Assembly: GCA_034620365.1 (NCBI GenBank)
Contig: JAQGEQ010000175.1
Span: 1,178,001-1,242,000 of the forward strand
Direction: 5' to 3'
Source: Pegea sp. RAD2-039
Taxonomy: Eukaryota > Chordata > Thaliacea > Salpida > Salpidae
Length of the DNA: 64,000 nt
Part shown: positions 1-12,942 of the stretch, in pieces
Layout of the letters: the number at the start of each line of letters is the position of its first letter
Position numbering within the stretch: the first letter of the stretch is position 1
Made by a program: the position numbers and the translations under genes
Notes under the pieces: generated by a model
What the model was told of the DNA's origin: nothing
Databases searched by the model: none
The model's input: the letters and a program-made list of their open reading frames with translations, nothing else

Positions 1-75
1 AAAAAGCTCCTTTATGAAAAGAATCCAATTTATAAATTGAATCTTTTATATGATTTCAGCTTTTTCTGGCAAGTA

Positions 76-83
76 TGACGTCA
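76..83. promoter_or_regulatory. CRE/ATF palindrome TGACGTCA
   Basis: Perfect 8-bp palindrome, the full CRE recognised by CREB/ATF bZIP dimers. It is one of five in the first 7.1 kb. Function is inferred from the motif only. Confidence 0.35.
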
Positions 84-2188
84 TTAAAGTTGTTTCTAGA
101 CGCTTCCTTAAAACGCTGCAGAAGTTTATACTCAAAGTAAATTTCTATAGCTAATGTAAACTAGAAAAGTGTATTTTTTATAAGGCTTTGTCAGTTTATC
201 ATTTAATTATGTGATCTTTTTACTTTTAACTCTATTTTCTTCTTAACTTAAACATTTTTTGTTAAAGTTTTATTCAAACTTTGTATTTAATGTTGAAATT
301 GCAACTTGACTACGACTCAAGGCAAGTTTATCAATAAAAGTTGTGAGATGAAAGCTGTTATGTCAACTTACAGTAAACGTATCTTGTATGATGTTGCCTG
401 ATAAAATCATTTGATAATTAATGAGCATCATTACGTCTTTGCGATTAAAGTTATCTAGTCTGAAGAGTTTCTTCGTGATAATTAGAAGTGTAATTTAACA
501 CCAATGGTTATTTGTTTTCTAAAAACACTTTTTAATGATGATGAAATCCTGACGAATCTATCAGTTCAAGAAATCATTATAACTTGATCAAGTAATTTAA
601 ACTGAACTTTTAGGCGATACTACAGTTTTGTATTAAAAACAACTAGATTTTTTTAGTTTAAAAAATGTTTGTTTATATATTTGTGCAAACAAACTGATTT
701 TTTATGCTTGATAATATTTCATATCAGTTTATTTATTTTACTTTTTGTTTGTAAAACCAGTCAAAATGTTTAGAAATATCATTGACCATAAAAAAATAAA
801 ACAAAGCTTCAGGTTTGTGTGAGTAGATACTAAAATTATTAACTTTGGCTTATTACGAAAACTTATTTTGTCTGAGTTATAATTCGAGATATAGAAATTA
901 ACAGCCAATATACTGAATGAACCATAAACTTTGTTTAAAGAACATTCAATTTAGTTTAGACTTATTTATAACCAATCAAGCTTATCTGCATTATCAACTT
1001 TTTAAAACTAGAATAATTAAAAAGTTCAATTAACCGTTTTTTTTTGGAAAACTCACTAGCCAAATGGTTGACATGAGCTCTGTTTATTGAACTCCTAGTA
1101 AGTTAGTTGTAATCATTAAAATAGTTTATTTTTTTTACTTTTGCACGACCTTCAAAATTTACTTATTTACTTTGTTTATTTTAGGAAACTTTTCCAGAAG
1201 TAGAAGGAGGTTTAGAAAATAAATAATTTATTTGCTGCATTTGTAAACATCGTATGAAGTTATGTGTCCAAATGGAGCTCTTCTAAGTTTATTTTTATAA
1301 CAGAAATGTTTTTAAAACTAATTTCAATTTTGAAAAACTCAAAAATAACTTTTAACTTGGCTAAATTGTATTTTTCATGCTATTTTCAACAGAGTTTCAG
1401 TAAATGGAGATTTTTATAGTGATTAAACATGATATGCATCATACATTTTTGTAAACTTTTTTAGATTCTGTTATTTAACCAGAATATTTTCCATCTTAAC
1501 CGATCTTATACATTGATTCAAATCAAGTATTAACTCTGATCATTTGTTTTATTTGAGATTTACATTCAAAGAAAATAAGATAAGTTTCGAAAATGTTCTT
1601 GTTTCTGACTCTTTCTACAAAAGTTTTGTCAAATTATGAAAATTAAAAGAGATCTTGAAGCCATCTCAAGGACTTTGCATGAATAGTTTCAAGATCTACC
1701 TCTGCAAAATCTTTAACCAGTCTTAGATATGATTCCTTTTTATAATTTAATTAACATAAAAAATTTTCACACACTTGTATTTACTCTAGGGGATAAAAAA
1801 GATCAGAAAAAAGATTTACAATCATCTGTACTTAATCGAGTTAAGATTCGTTGTAAAACTTTAAAATTATGAAAAATTGTTTAATCAGACTTCGATTTCA
1901 ATTTAGAAATCCCCAAGCTCTAAAGGTTTGTGTATTTTTGCTGAAAATCCTTCTTTGAAAGTTTGTTTAAGTGAAAAAAATGCAAAGTGGTCAAGTGGAT
2001 CCAGCTAAAATCAATTTCAAGACAATGACTTGATGTAAGTCAAGATTTTATGGAACATCTTCTTACAGTTTTCAATTTCTACTTCTCTTTCATTGGATCA
2101 GAAGACAGTTTAAAGGATTCTGCTGAAATCAATCAGGCGTGATGCGCTTCAATCGTCACAATTTACCTGACGTATTTAAGTGAGCAAA

Positions 2189-2196
2189 TGACGTCA
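2189..2196. promoter_or_regulatory. CRE/ATF palindrome TGACGTCA
   Basis: Second perfect full CRE, about 4.1 kb upstream of the ATG of the gene at 6301. Motif match only. Confidence 0.35.
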
Positions 2197-2880
2197 CTAT
2201 TAATTAGAGCGTGTAGAAGATGTGAGATTTTATGATGACTTACTCAACTAGTTTTGATGACAAGAAAAGACATTTAGGTTTTAAGGTAGAAAAACAAGTT
2301 TGATTCTAATTTTACAATAAACTGTTTTGTTGTAATAGCTTTTAAAAAAATGTCATTAAACTTTGTTTCAACTTCATCAAGTTTTAATAAGCTGGTAACT
2401 ATTTAAAGATTTGAACTATGAGTCACGTGTTTAAAAGCTGAATAATTTTCAAGAAATAATCACTTGAAAACTGACAAAGCTGCTAGATTCTGATAATTCA
2501 GCACTTTTTATCAGCTTTAGTTTATGATTTAAAGAAGTAGATAACTGCTGTGAGCAATATTCAAAGTCTGAATTGTTTTCTTTTTATTGTTAAGCTGTTT
2601 ATTTATCACTTTTTAGTTACATCAACTTTGTAGTAAAGTTGAGTTATTACGAAATTTGTCGTTTGTTATAGATGTCTCGCTTGAATAAGCATATCCCACA
2701 AACTGTCAGGCCATAGGCTATTTTTTCTTATGCTGCAAACCTGCATATGCATTAATTCTTGTTACATTATGACAAAAACATAATCAATGCTGTTAAATAA
2801 ATGATGTCACAAAAACCGGATAAGATACTAGTAAGAAAGAAAATTAGTTTTTTTATTAAGTTTTATTTCTTATTGTAAGA

Positions 2881-2888
2881 TGACGTCA
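2881..2888. promoter_or_regulatory. CRE/ATF palindrome TGACGTCA
   Basis: Third perfect full CRE, 693 bp from the previous one. Motif match only. Confidence 0.35.
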
Positions 2889-5800
2889 ATCGAATTTTTT
2901 TTGCATTAATAGTCATACTCAAGCATATATTGGTGTTTCCAGGGTTTTTTTCATTATTTTTATGAATTAAAATCAAAAATGTCAAAACAAAGCACTCCAA
3001 AAGCAAATAAAAGTTATTGTAAAGGAGTTTCTTAAGAATATCAAAATAGACTGAAGTTTGTTGTCTTATAACTGTGATACTAAGCCTTGACTTCAATATG
3101 TTGTATTTACTTCAATTAATTATCACAAATGTTTGCTTCTATTAGTCATCTTTCGATATATACAACTATCAGTTGCTACATGACATTATTTCATTCTGAT
3201 AATTGACGTGACTTTTATAATAATCAATACACGCAATAATTTAGGGCCAACTTCAGTTAGAGGTGAATTAGTCACTAGAGCATAAGCTGTCTGATATTCA
3301 AGTTTGTTTTATTGTGAATACAATAGAGGTTTCTTTTCTTTTCAGGGCTTTTTCAATGACTAACGGTGACATTTTCTACTTTCCACTTTTCTACAGATAA
3401 TCAAGACTCTATTTTGAGCAATGCTAAGTAACTAACAATGATACAAATATTCAAGTTTGTGTACTATTAAATTGGTTTCCGATAGCTTTTTTAGATTAGT
3501 TTACTTTTGAGGAGCTTATATAGTTGAGTACAATCGCAAGGCTATGAAATCATTGCTTTAGATACCAACGGCTTTCTTTTTTGTAGAAAATCTTTTATTT
3601 TATAATTTTGATCTCTTCTTTACCTGCCATCAAAACTAACATTTAAAAGAGAGAAATAAACAAAGCTACAGAAATATTGAAAAGAAAATATTTATGAGAA
3701 GCTAAGGGCTTTGCAGCTATTTTTCAATCTTATTCAACAATACATTCAACAATCGCCAAAAACGTTTTTTTACCTCAATTTGATTTTGTAAATAAAAACA
3801 AAATACTATTAACTTAGTAGCAGTATATATTTCTTTAAACTACCATCCAACTTTAACCACATTTTATAATTTTATTATATTTATTGTTTATCAAATTATT
3901 AATCTCTATCAAAAACGCCTAACATTAGTTGCCAAGTTGAAATGATAAACAGCAATAAGAATAAAAATTAACTTTTGTTTTCTTGATAAATTTTAAATCT
4001 AATAAGACATACTTTTATTAGTTCTCTTAATCATTTCAATTAATATTGTATTTTGTTGCTTATTGTTTTATTTTAAAAACAATCTTCACAACACTATATA
4101 TTTTGATGGTTTTAAAGTTGATATTTAAAGTAAGAAAATTCAGTACTATAGAAACAATAAATTTTAAATCAAGTGTCTATCAGCATTTAAAATCTTGTAC
4201 AAACATGCATAAAAGGTATATGGATAAAATAAGTTACTACTTGTTTAATCAAATGAATATTTTAAAATTGTTTTGGAGAGTAAAAAAGAAAAAACATTAA
4301 ATGAGAGAGCTATCGTAAATGAAGTTGCTCGGACAGATATGAGTTTCTGTACTTGAGATAAGTTTCAAACTAGTGCTATAAGCTCATGTTACCAAGAATT
4401 GAGGAACTTAGAGGAATTAGTCAGCATGATTTTAGAATGTTTTAGTATTAAAAGTGTTTCAATTGGAAAGTTACTTATTGAAGTACTTGTGACTTTTTAA
4501 ACTTTCTTTATTAACTTATTTGTAATAAACAATTTCTCTTGTAAATATGTTATTCAAACAGAGTACAAAAATATAATGAAAATTAATCTTATTGTTGTTT
4601 TAGTACAAATACTTTATAATTAGATAAATTTGAAGTTTCATAATCCATAGTTGCAACAATTTTAAGTGATCTTTAAACAAGATTTTCCTTTTAGTTTTCG
4701 TTATTCAGTTTCTTGCAGATTGTCCATGAGAAGCTTGTTTAAATAGGACTCTACTTTATTTTATCAATAAGATTCAAACTATAGTAATAAAAGAATTAAT
4801 TATGTTAGGCAATTAATTCTTGAATAAGTTTTAGAATCATTTTCTTTCCAAAGACCTTCCGTTTTTTAACCTAGTGTAAAACTAGTACTTAATTCTAGAA
4901 CTTTTGTCATCCAAATAAGATTTGTATCTCTACTTTTGATTGATGATTAAAATTACCCCTAGCAGAGCAACTTGTTTGACATTTTCATTAACTGTTTTCT
5001 CGATATTTTGAGGTCAAAGCGATAAGAAGCGCAGGTGTATAAGCCTTGTATAAACTTATAAGAAAATGGAATTAGTATCTTGTTTCTTATGATAGTCGTG
5101 AGTTGTTCAACACAGTTACCGACCTTCAAGGTCGTGTTTCAATCTGATTGCTACTTTTCAGTAAATTTTAGAATTATTTTAGTTTTTAACTTATAAAAGG
5201 GAAATCCCTTAGTGAAGTAGTTCTATTCATACGCGGCTCCTCTATTGCCAAGTAGCGGTAAAAATGTTTATATTTTCAAAACACCTTTTGACAAAGTCAG
5301 TCATGACCAAGCAACTTAAAATCAAAAAATTTGATAAATTTGATGATATCATAAAAAATTATGAGATTTTTAGAAAATTGTTTAATAAATAGTTTATTCA
5401 ATTCTATTAGTTTTTCAACAGACATCTACTATATATCAACAGATCTACCAAAGTTCGCTCCTAGGTTAAGTAGGATTGAAAAAATGCTCCTTCAGTTGAC
5501 AAATGCTTGCAAATAAACAATTTGATTGCAGAAAGCAGTTTACTTGAAGTTATTTAGAAAAAAAAGTGCATTGATAACCAGTCAACTGCAAGTGGAAGTC
5601 ATACTTTGATGACAAAAATCTTTGAACACATATAACAACGCCCATTATATAATCTAAAGAGGACTTTTTTATTTGACATTCAATTCATTGATCAGAAAAA
5701 TAATTGAAAATAATGAAATGGAAGAAATATATTTAATTTAATCATTAGTTCAATTTTTGTTTCGATTACATTTTACCAGCCGATATCTCTTGACTAATTT

Positions 5801-6300
5801 TTTAACGATGTAAGTAGTGACAATGAAATTTCAATTAATTACGTAAAAACCAAAAGAATTCCATCAAAGAATTTTGTAGATGAGTATTACCATGGAAATG
5901 AACTGAATAATTCTGGAATTTTTGCTCTATTGGTAGCAAGTGCCTTAAGTATCGACATAATTTAGACTAATAACTTTAATATTATTGGCTACTACGTCAG
6001 CAATTTGTGTCATCATGCTATATTTTTAAGAATTGTTAAGCTATTCCTACTACTTTGGATCAGATTTGCACCCATATTACTGGTTTATGGTATGGTTCGC
6101 CACGCTCTGATGACTTTCCTTTTTCCCTTTCATTTGATTTAACGCTTTTTATTTATGAGAATGTCTATGAATTGAAAGAGCTTTTAGGAGGTAGAATTAG
6201 ATCAAATCAACGATTTTAGATTTTTAATGATCAATTAACCGTCAGTTTGTTTAATAAAAGATTTATTTTTCAGATTTTAATTTTTATAAAAAAATAGAAA

Positions 6301-7956
6301 ATGTTGAATCAGTACACCGCCTACAAACCTACTCTAGGTGAGATTCTTGTTTTGATTCTAACTTTTAATTTGAGAGAATTTTGAAAATTATTGAATTGAA
6401 TGTTTAGAAACCCGTTTTGATATTTATGAAAAAAAATTTTCTTTCGTCTTTTCACTGCTATTCATCAATATACCTCGCAATTAACCACTTATGAATTTTT
6501 GTCTTTTGTTGATGACGTCATCATAAATTCTTTCCTTTCTTTTGATTTGGGGAAACATGAATCATCGCGCGCTGATGTCGTCATTCAGTTGTTGTTTTTG
6601 AAATCCGATCTACAAACTGTTCTTTTTTATAGCTGGCTCTTACAGTTTCAACAGCGGGAATTCACCGAAGTCGGAACTTCCAGTATTAAATGATAGTGAT
6701 TTTGATGAAGAAAACATTGATGCCAACGGTATGTCTTCAACAACAGAATGATCCCAGATTTTTACAAACTTCCGTCTTACAACAAACTTAACTGAATTAG
6801 AGTCGGAATCAGAATCGAAGAGATCTTCTGCAACTTCCGGAGTAGCGAGCAGTGAAGAGAAGGCGGAAGTGTCAGCATCAGCTTACAATAAGGATGATAT
6901 CGCGGTAGGTGCTGCCACCTCATCACGCTGCCTCGAGCGCGTTTCTCCATCAAAACATTTCTCGAATGTTCGCGTGATGAATCGCGCGCTGATGACGTTA
7001 TCTAATCGCGTTTTCGCTCCCTGCAGAAAATTCTTCGAACTCGAAAACGATTGCGTCAGACCCTGAAGCAGCAACCGGAAGTGACGTCATTTGAGAATAG
7101 GCAAAGCGATCTTAGAGACGAGACGCAAGCGAAGAAAAGATCGTTCAGCAAGCGCTACGGAACATTTGGTCGTCGTGGTAACCTAAAATCGCCAAACTCC
7201 GCTTCTTCTGATCACCATGGAAACAATCGCTTCTCGTTTCGAGCACCTGCCAGTAGTTTGTTTGTCGAAACGAGTTCAAAATCAATTGGGTTCAGTTACA
7301 ACACTGTTGGAAGAAGAAGAAGTAAAGACAGATCTACTCCGGTGGCGTCCGAAAGCGCTGAAGCTGCAAATGATCTTTGGAACATCAAACAATCTTTTTC
7401 TTCTGCTCAGTTAAATGATCAAGAACCACAAAAGTCTAAACGGAAGAGTAAATCTTGGTCGTTTCGTCGTCTCATCACAGGTGAAAGTCATCGTGAAAAA
7501 TTGAAAGAAGAAAAGAAAGCGACAATTTGTCTTCAAAGAAATCTTGAATCCTCTTCTGAAGTTTGTCCAAATGATGGATCGTTTAACAGAAGCTTCAATT
7601 ATCCTACTTCCACAATCCCAAGAAACTGTTCCATTTCACAACTAAGTACATCATCCAATCAAAGTAGTTTCAGTTCGTGTAGTAACGAAAGAGCTTCAAA
7701 AATGAATCCACATTACATCTCACGTGAAGATGATGTCTTTCTCAGTTCTGCTGCTCGTCAACTAACTCTAGAAGAGAGAATCATGTCTGAGTTAAAGCCG
7801 GAAGACAAACAAGAAGTCAAAAATTCGTTTTCTCGGAAAATAGGTTTTAAAAACATGTTCAAATCTTTTAGTTTTTCAAACTCTGCAACTTTACAACGTA
7901 AAAAGCGAGATAAGAGCTCCTCATCATCAAAGAGTCCGTCATCTTCAACTTCTTAG
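6301..7956 (+). CDS. Ser/Lys-rich protein of unknown function (4 exons, about 388 aa)
   Basis: Proposed exons are 6301-6337, 6633-6728, 6801-6904 and 7027-7956. All introns are GT-AG and the phases join cleanly, giving 1167 nt with stop. The start is ATG 6301 (MLNQYTAYKPTLAG...), directly followed by donor GTGAGA. The N-terminal third is acidic and Ser-rich (ESESES, EENID). It is followed by a basic patch at the start of exon 4 (KILRTRKRLRQ) and then long polar Ser/Lys/Arg-rich sequence. Recurrent short basic-aromatic patches are KSWSFRR, RKIGFKNMFKSFSF and RYGTFGRR. The C-terminus is poly-Ser. No TM segment, signal peptide or Cys-rich fold is visible, so it looks like a largely disordered intracellular, possibly phosphoregulated protein. 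The coding exons are more GC- and CpG-rich than their surroundings. I do not recognise the family. Exon 1 is the least certain part. Confidence 0.7.
6513..6520. promoter_or_regulatory. CRE/ATF palindrome in intron 1 of the Ser/Lys-rich gene
   Basis: Perfect full CRE inside a longer imperfect palindrome (GATGACGTCATC core), in the first intron (6338-6632) of the gene below. A CRE this close to the first exon is a plausible promoter or enhancer element, but that is inference. Confidence 0.4.
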
Positions 7957-8055
7957 ATTCATTTAAATGTCCTCCTAAATCTTAATTCTTTTTATGCTTT
8001 TGAAACAAATTTTATTGTAACTGTCATCAAATATGAACTTATGAAAGTGTCTGTC

Positions 8056-8061
8056 AATAAA
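8056..8061 (+). terminator. Poly(A) signal AATAAA for the Ser/Lys-rich gene
   Basis: Canonical AATAAA 100 nt after the stop codon at 7956, at the expected distance for a short 3' UTR. Confidence 0.55.
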
Positions 8062-11000
8062 CAAAATCAAAAATTTTTTAGTAAATTTTATGAAGATAAA
8101 TTCAGTTTAAAAAACTTATTTTTTCCGAAATGATAAAGCAGTTGAAGTTTAGAATGAGTTTCTGAAAATAGAAAATCGGTTTTTTTATTCGGGAAACGTT
8201 CTTGTGTACTGGATTGGGTTTAGGTTTTAAACTGTCGACAAAATTTTAAAGAATGTTTAGAATAAACTTCATTACAAAGCGATTTAATTCATGATTTTCT
8301 AACTTAGCTGTAACTTTAACATCTACTTTAATTGGCTCACTTTAACTAGTCAATAGAAAAAGAGATTGAATTAAAGTTACTCTGCTTTTGCTGAGATCAA
8401 AAAAGTGATAGTAATTTTAAAGTCTTTCAAGAAAATTATTCTTTCTTTTTATTCTTTATGCACAATTTGGCTTCAATTTATTTTTGTTCATCATAATAGC
8501 TCTGTATCATATGATTGAATATTGGTTCTATTTTTATCTGGATAAAGACATTAACAGAAAGTATATACGTTTAACTTTTTAATAAAAAAACATTACATCA
8601 AAAGTATTTAAAACCATTTTTGTTTGTTATTTATGTTGGCCGAATTACGCTCTACCTTTTTTTATTTTTACATTGATAATAAACTCTTTGAAAGCCAATC
8701 ACAAAATACACACAGATGGCTTTTTTAACCTTTTTAGTTACTCACAAATAAAACTAAATAAGATCGAAAACCTTGAATGGATTACCTACCTTAGTACTCA
8801 GATACAGTAAATAACTTACATAAAGAATGTTTTTGTGAGAAAAGTAATAAAGTTCTATCAATATTAGCTCATATGTTCTACAAGCATATATAAAAAGAAT
8901 TACTGAAAAAACTAACAATAGATATGGATAGATTGTTTTGTCTAAACATTTAAATGTTTACTTGTTGTATTAAAATATAAAAATTATTTTTTAGTGTTTC
9001 CACTTTTGTTTCAAAGCAAAAAAAAATTCTTTTTTTATAACTAATCTGAAAATATTTTTCTTTTTTTAAATTTTTTTCAAAGAATTTTTAGTAAGAGCCG
9101 AAACCATTAAAAATCATTGGTATACCCATGTACAGGCGAAAATGTAGAAAATGTAATTTATTTTTAGCATAAATTTCAATGAAAATCTAAAAAAAAATGC
9201 AAAATACCCACAGATTTACCTCAACTATTGAAAGTTTGTGGTGACTTAGTAGTTCGTCCTATTTGAATTCATGGAAAAACATAGTAACATGAAGAACTTT
9301 CAAAAAATGTTTTACAAATGAAATAATTAAGAGATTATTAAACTATGATTTTAAAACATGATATACAACTACAACAATTTTAATTTGTTAGTTTTTTGCT
9401 GTATAAATACTCTTGCCTTAAATTGCAATTGATTTAAAAAAATATAGTAATAAATTGTTAATTTTTTACTATTCAAATTAATCATTTTGTCAATTTGTCT
9501 TTGTAAATGTTAAATGTTTGTTTTACCATAGCAGACGTGTAATCGATTTATCTCAAGATTGAATGTTGTCTTTTCTAGTTTATACTCTTGTCCAAGAAAT
9601 GGTTAATAAAATATTCATGTTGATGTGGGAATTTTAGTTTGTGCATTTAAATTTTCAACTTACTCTCTTGTATAAACCTTGCTATAATCAAGTTTTGAAT
9701 TATGCGATTTTCTCCAGATTATTTTATGGTAAAATAGAAGTTAATTGGTTTAGATGGTCTCATAGCAGTAAAATCTCAAATAGAATAATAAGGTAATACC
9801 ATCACAACAAAATAGAAGTGGAAGGTATTGTGAACAAGCTGTAGACTTTTCTTTTACACAGAGGTTAAACCAAAACTAAAAAGCATGTATTCAAACTTTT
9901 TTAAAACCTAATAAAGAGTTAAACAAAGTTGCTTTGTTTCTAACTCAAAAACAAAAGCTAGTTTAAACATAAAATGACATTTATTAAATTGCTTCTATTT
10001 ATTTTTCTGTCTTTATATTCTTAATATTTCTTTTTATTTGCATTTCAAATAATGTTTTATACAATCAAAAATTTGCTTAAGCTTTCTTAGTCCCAAATTA
10101 CTTTGTTTAAACTTTATTCTTGTTATCGTTTAGTTTTATCTTTAACAAGCAAATAACATTTTAATTACTTTATTTATTCCGTTTTTATTATTGCTTTCAT
10201 AGATTACATAAACAATATACTTACTTTATTTTATAAACTATAAGAAACTATTTATCACATCATTATCGAAGCAGCAATCTTGTAAGTGATCTTTCAATCT
10301 GACTTATTTGCTAGAAGAGCATTGATCTATTAATAGCAAGGATGAATTTTCTTTCTTAAACTCTTTCGGTGTTGTCTTTGAAGTCGTTGACTCAATTCCG
10401 GTTGTATCACTCACAAGACTCTAGAAGTTAATTTATTCATAATTTTGATGCAACTTTATCTGAAAGCATACATTTGAACAACTTTAAACATATAGCTTAA
10501 TTACCTCATAAGCAGTATCCAAATCTTTACAATCCTTTTTTTTCAAATATTCATTAAACTTTTGCTAAATTAATAATTATTATTTAATTTGAAAGTATTA
10601 TATATAAAACATACATTATGAATTCATTATTTAGTTTCAAAGGCGAATTTTCTCAAAAAACCAAATATGTTAAACAAAAGCTAAATCAAATACTAGCTTT
10701 TAAGGTGAGTCAATATATTGACCTCAAACTGAGCTATAATCGTTCATAGTATTTATGAACAGTTTATTTATTTTTCAACAGAATAAAAAACATTTTTTAT
10801 CAGATATAAGATAAATGGGTTGTAGAAGACTGATGTTTTTAAAAGCATGATAAAAATTTTAATAGTTATGAAGTATTAGTACATAAATCCAATTTACATA
10901 TACTTGACTTCATGTTTTTGTATGTAGACTAAATAAAGTTGTTTAACAAGACAAAATCTAATTTGTTCACAAAAACATTGATGTAAAAACAACAGATTTT

Positions 11001-12078
11001 TATAATCAGGTTCAGTAGTTGAACCTAAAAATTGACATTTAAAAAAGTTGTTTATGCAAAATGATGTTTATATTTCTTACTATTAAACCATACAAGACTT
11101 TTGGAATATCTTCTAAATCCTCTTTAAGTATTTTTGACTCTTGATACATATTACTAAGAGTGTTCTATTTTAAAAACTGACTATAAATAATTAATTACGA
11201 CCTTTTGTAACAAAGCACAAACTTCTTCAATATTGTTTTTTTGAGATCTCTGTAGTAAGCTTTTATAATGAACTTTTAAATTATTTATCTTGTTTTTTAA
11301 TCCATTTAAAGCTTCTTGTATAAGTTCTATGTCATTATTTGAATCATTTATTGAAGTGATAGAGAATTTCACCTTTGAATAATAATAATTTATTTTATAA
11401 TTTTATATATGGATTGATTTAATTCATAAGTTTAACAAATTTTTATCACCGTAAAATTTAAGCAAGTAGTATAAGTGATAAGATATTTTTTATAGTTTAT
11501 CATTTATAATTAGCTACTAGGGAATGGAAATATCTCATCAATTAATTTCACCTATTTTATTTACTACTAATTAGAATACTTACATCTGATATGAACTCAT
11601 TTTCCATTTTAGTGAATACGGTTTTAAAAATTTAAAAATAGAACTGTTAAAGAAAACCTATATTTATATAAGTATATGAAGTAAAAGTAAATATAATTTA
11701 TTAGATATAAATCCTTATTACAAAAATAGTAAGCAATAAAATTTGAAAGAGTAAAAATATATACTTCTAGATTTAGATGATTATAGTTTGAATATTATAA
11801 TATATTTACAAGTCAGCTATATAATTGAGCATACAACAAATTTAGCTTATAATGAAAAATGTGTAAAATTTCTAAGTATCAAATCTATATTTTTAAACTT
11901 TTTTAAAATTAAGAATTAGATGAAGCTACCTAGCAAGTAATTAATTCTTGTTTGATGCCAATATAATCTTCGATATCCAACTTATGACGTCATAATTATT
12001 ACTTAATATATATTCGAAGTTAGTATTTGAAACAGATATTTCTAAATTATTAATGGTTCGTAAATATTCCTTCTTCTT
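8062..12078. other. Intergenic AT-rich DNA
   Basis: No exon with paired splice sites and no RNA gene recognised on either strand. A 63-codon - strand open frame at 11181-11372 is Lys/Asn/Ile-rich and lacks splice or family support. Confidence 0.55.
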
Positions 12079-12325
12079 GTCCGTATTGTATAAGTTATTA
12101 CTCCCGCTTAACATATGCAAGGTCCCGGGCTTGAGTCCGGGAAGACACATATTTGCAATAAAAACCCGGGTAAAAGGGCCTTGCCAGTCTAATTTATGAA
12201 AGTTGGAGCTTCATAAACAGATCGTCACTGAACTCAGTACCATTCTGGCAGCTCCTGCGACGCTAGCTGGGTTAGTCGTTCTGTTCCACTGCAAGTTCTG
12301 GACCAAGGCAAGTCTTACCGTGATT
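12079..12325 (+). mobile_element. tRNA-derived SINE, diverged copy
   Basis: The head (about 12079-12150) carries a box-B-like GGCTTGAGTCC and aligns base for base with the tRNA-like head of the SINE at 39434-39514 (- strand). Both share a TCCGTAT start and a GACACATATT end. The body (about 12215-12275) aligns with the same SINE's core, for example a GTCACTGAACT / GTCGCTGAACT block followed by TTCTGGC and an AGCTGGG block. Box A is degraded, so the copy is old. It lies about 620 bp past the 3' end of the GPCR CDS and in the opposite orientation to it. Confidence 0.75.
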
Positions 12326-12841
12326 AGTAAAAGATAATGAGACTAAGAGATTTTATATTCAACTAATTAGTTTGAAAATCTGCTGATATTTATTATAAAC
12401 TATATTATAGTATAATGTTGTAATGCTGGTCATTAAATATAGTAATATAAGGTTGCATAAGTATTGTAATCTATATATATATGTGATAATGGTGATATGT
12501 AAATGAAAGCTTATGCAAAATATGGTATTTATACCCAAAAATTTATGAGTAATTCCATGAACTAAAAATACATAGCAACTAAAGTTTTGTTCTTGCTTTT
12601 CAACAGCCTAAAAAAAAATTAAAACTTTATCTTTTTAGGTCACTACAATAACATTCAAAAGTTATTTTTTATTGATTAGTATAGGCTCATCACAGCATAT
12701 TTATATTCAGTTTTTAAAATCAAGTAGACGATTTTTTTAAATAGAGGCAATTGAAATAGTTTAGACATCAATTTAAAAGTTGAAAAGATGACATCAAAAC
12801 ATAATTTCAATTATATGATATAATATTATAATTTTAGCAAA
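12326..12841. other. Intergenic AT-rich DNA
   Basis: Nothing recognised between the SINE and the likely 3' end of the GPCR gene. Confidence 0.5.
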
Positions 12842-12847
12842 TTTATT
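12842..12847 (-). terminator. Poly(A) signal AATAAA for the adhesion GPCR
   Basis: TTTATT on the + strand reads AATAAA on the - strand, about 96 nt past the GPCR stop codon (ending at 12943). Confidence 0.45.
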
Positions 12848-12942
12848 TGATTTTGACAACAAAATTTAACGAATATAGAAGCATATTTTCAATGATTCTA
12901 ATAATCTCCAATTATTGAAATATTATTTTCAAGGTTTTATTA

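Larger units (their letters stand above)
1..6300. other. AT-rich non-coding stretch upstream of the first gene
   Basis: I see no convincing exon on either strand. The open frames here are short, AT-rich and lack paired splice sites. The only notable signals are perfect CRE palindromes at 76-83, 2189-2196 and 2881-2888, listed separately. The stretch may hold the promoter and 5' UTR of the gene starting at 6301. Confidence 0.6.

Noticed and set aside
2863..4300. Open frames at 2863-3096 (-) and 4046-4300 (+)
   Set aside because: Phe/Ile/Asn/Lys-rich composition typical of AT-rich noncoding DNA, with no splice context and no family resemblance.
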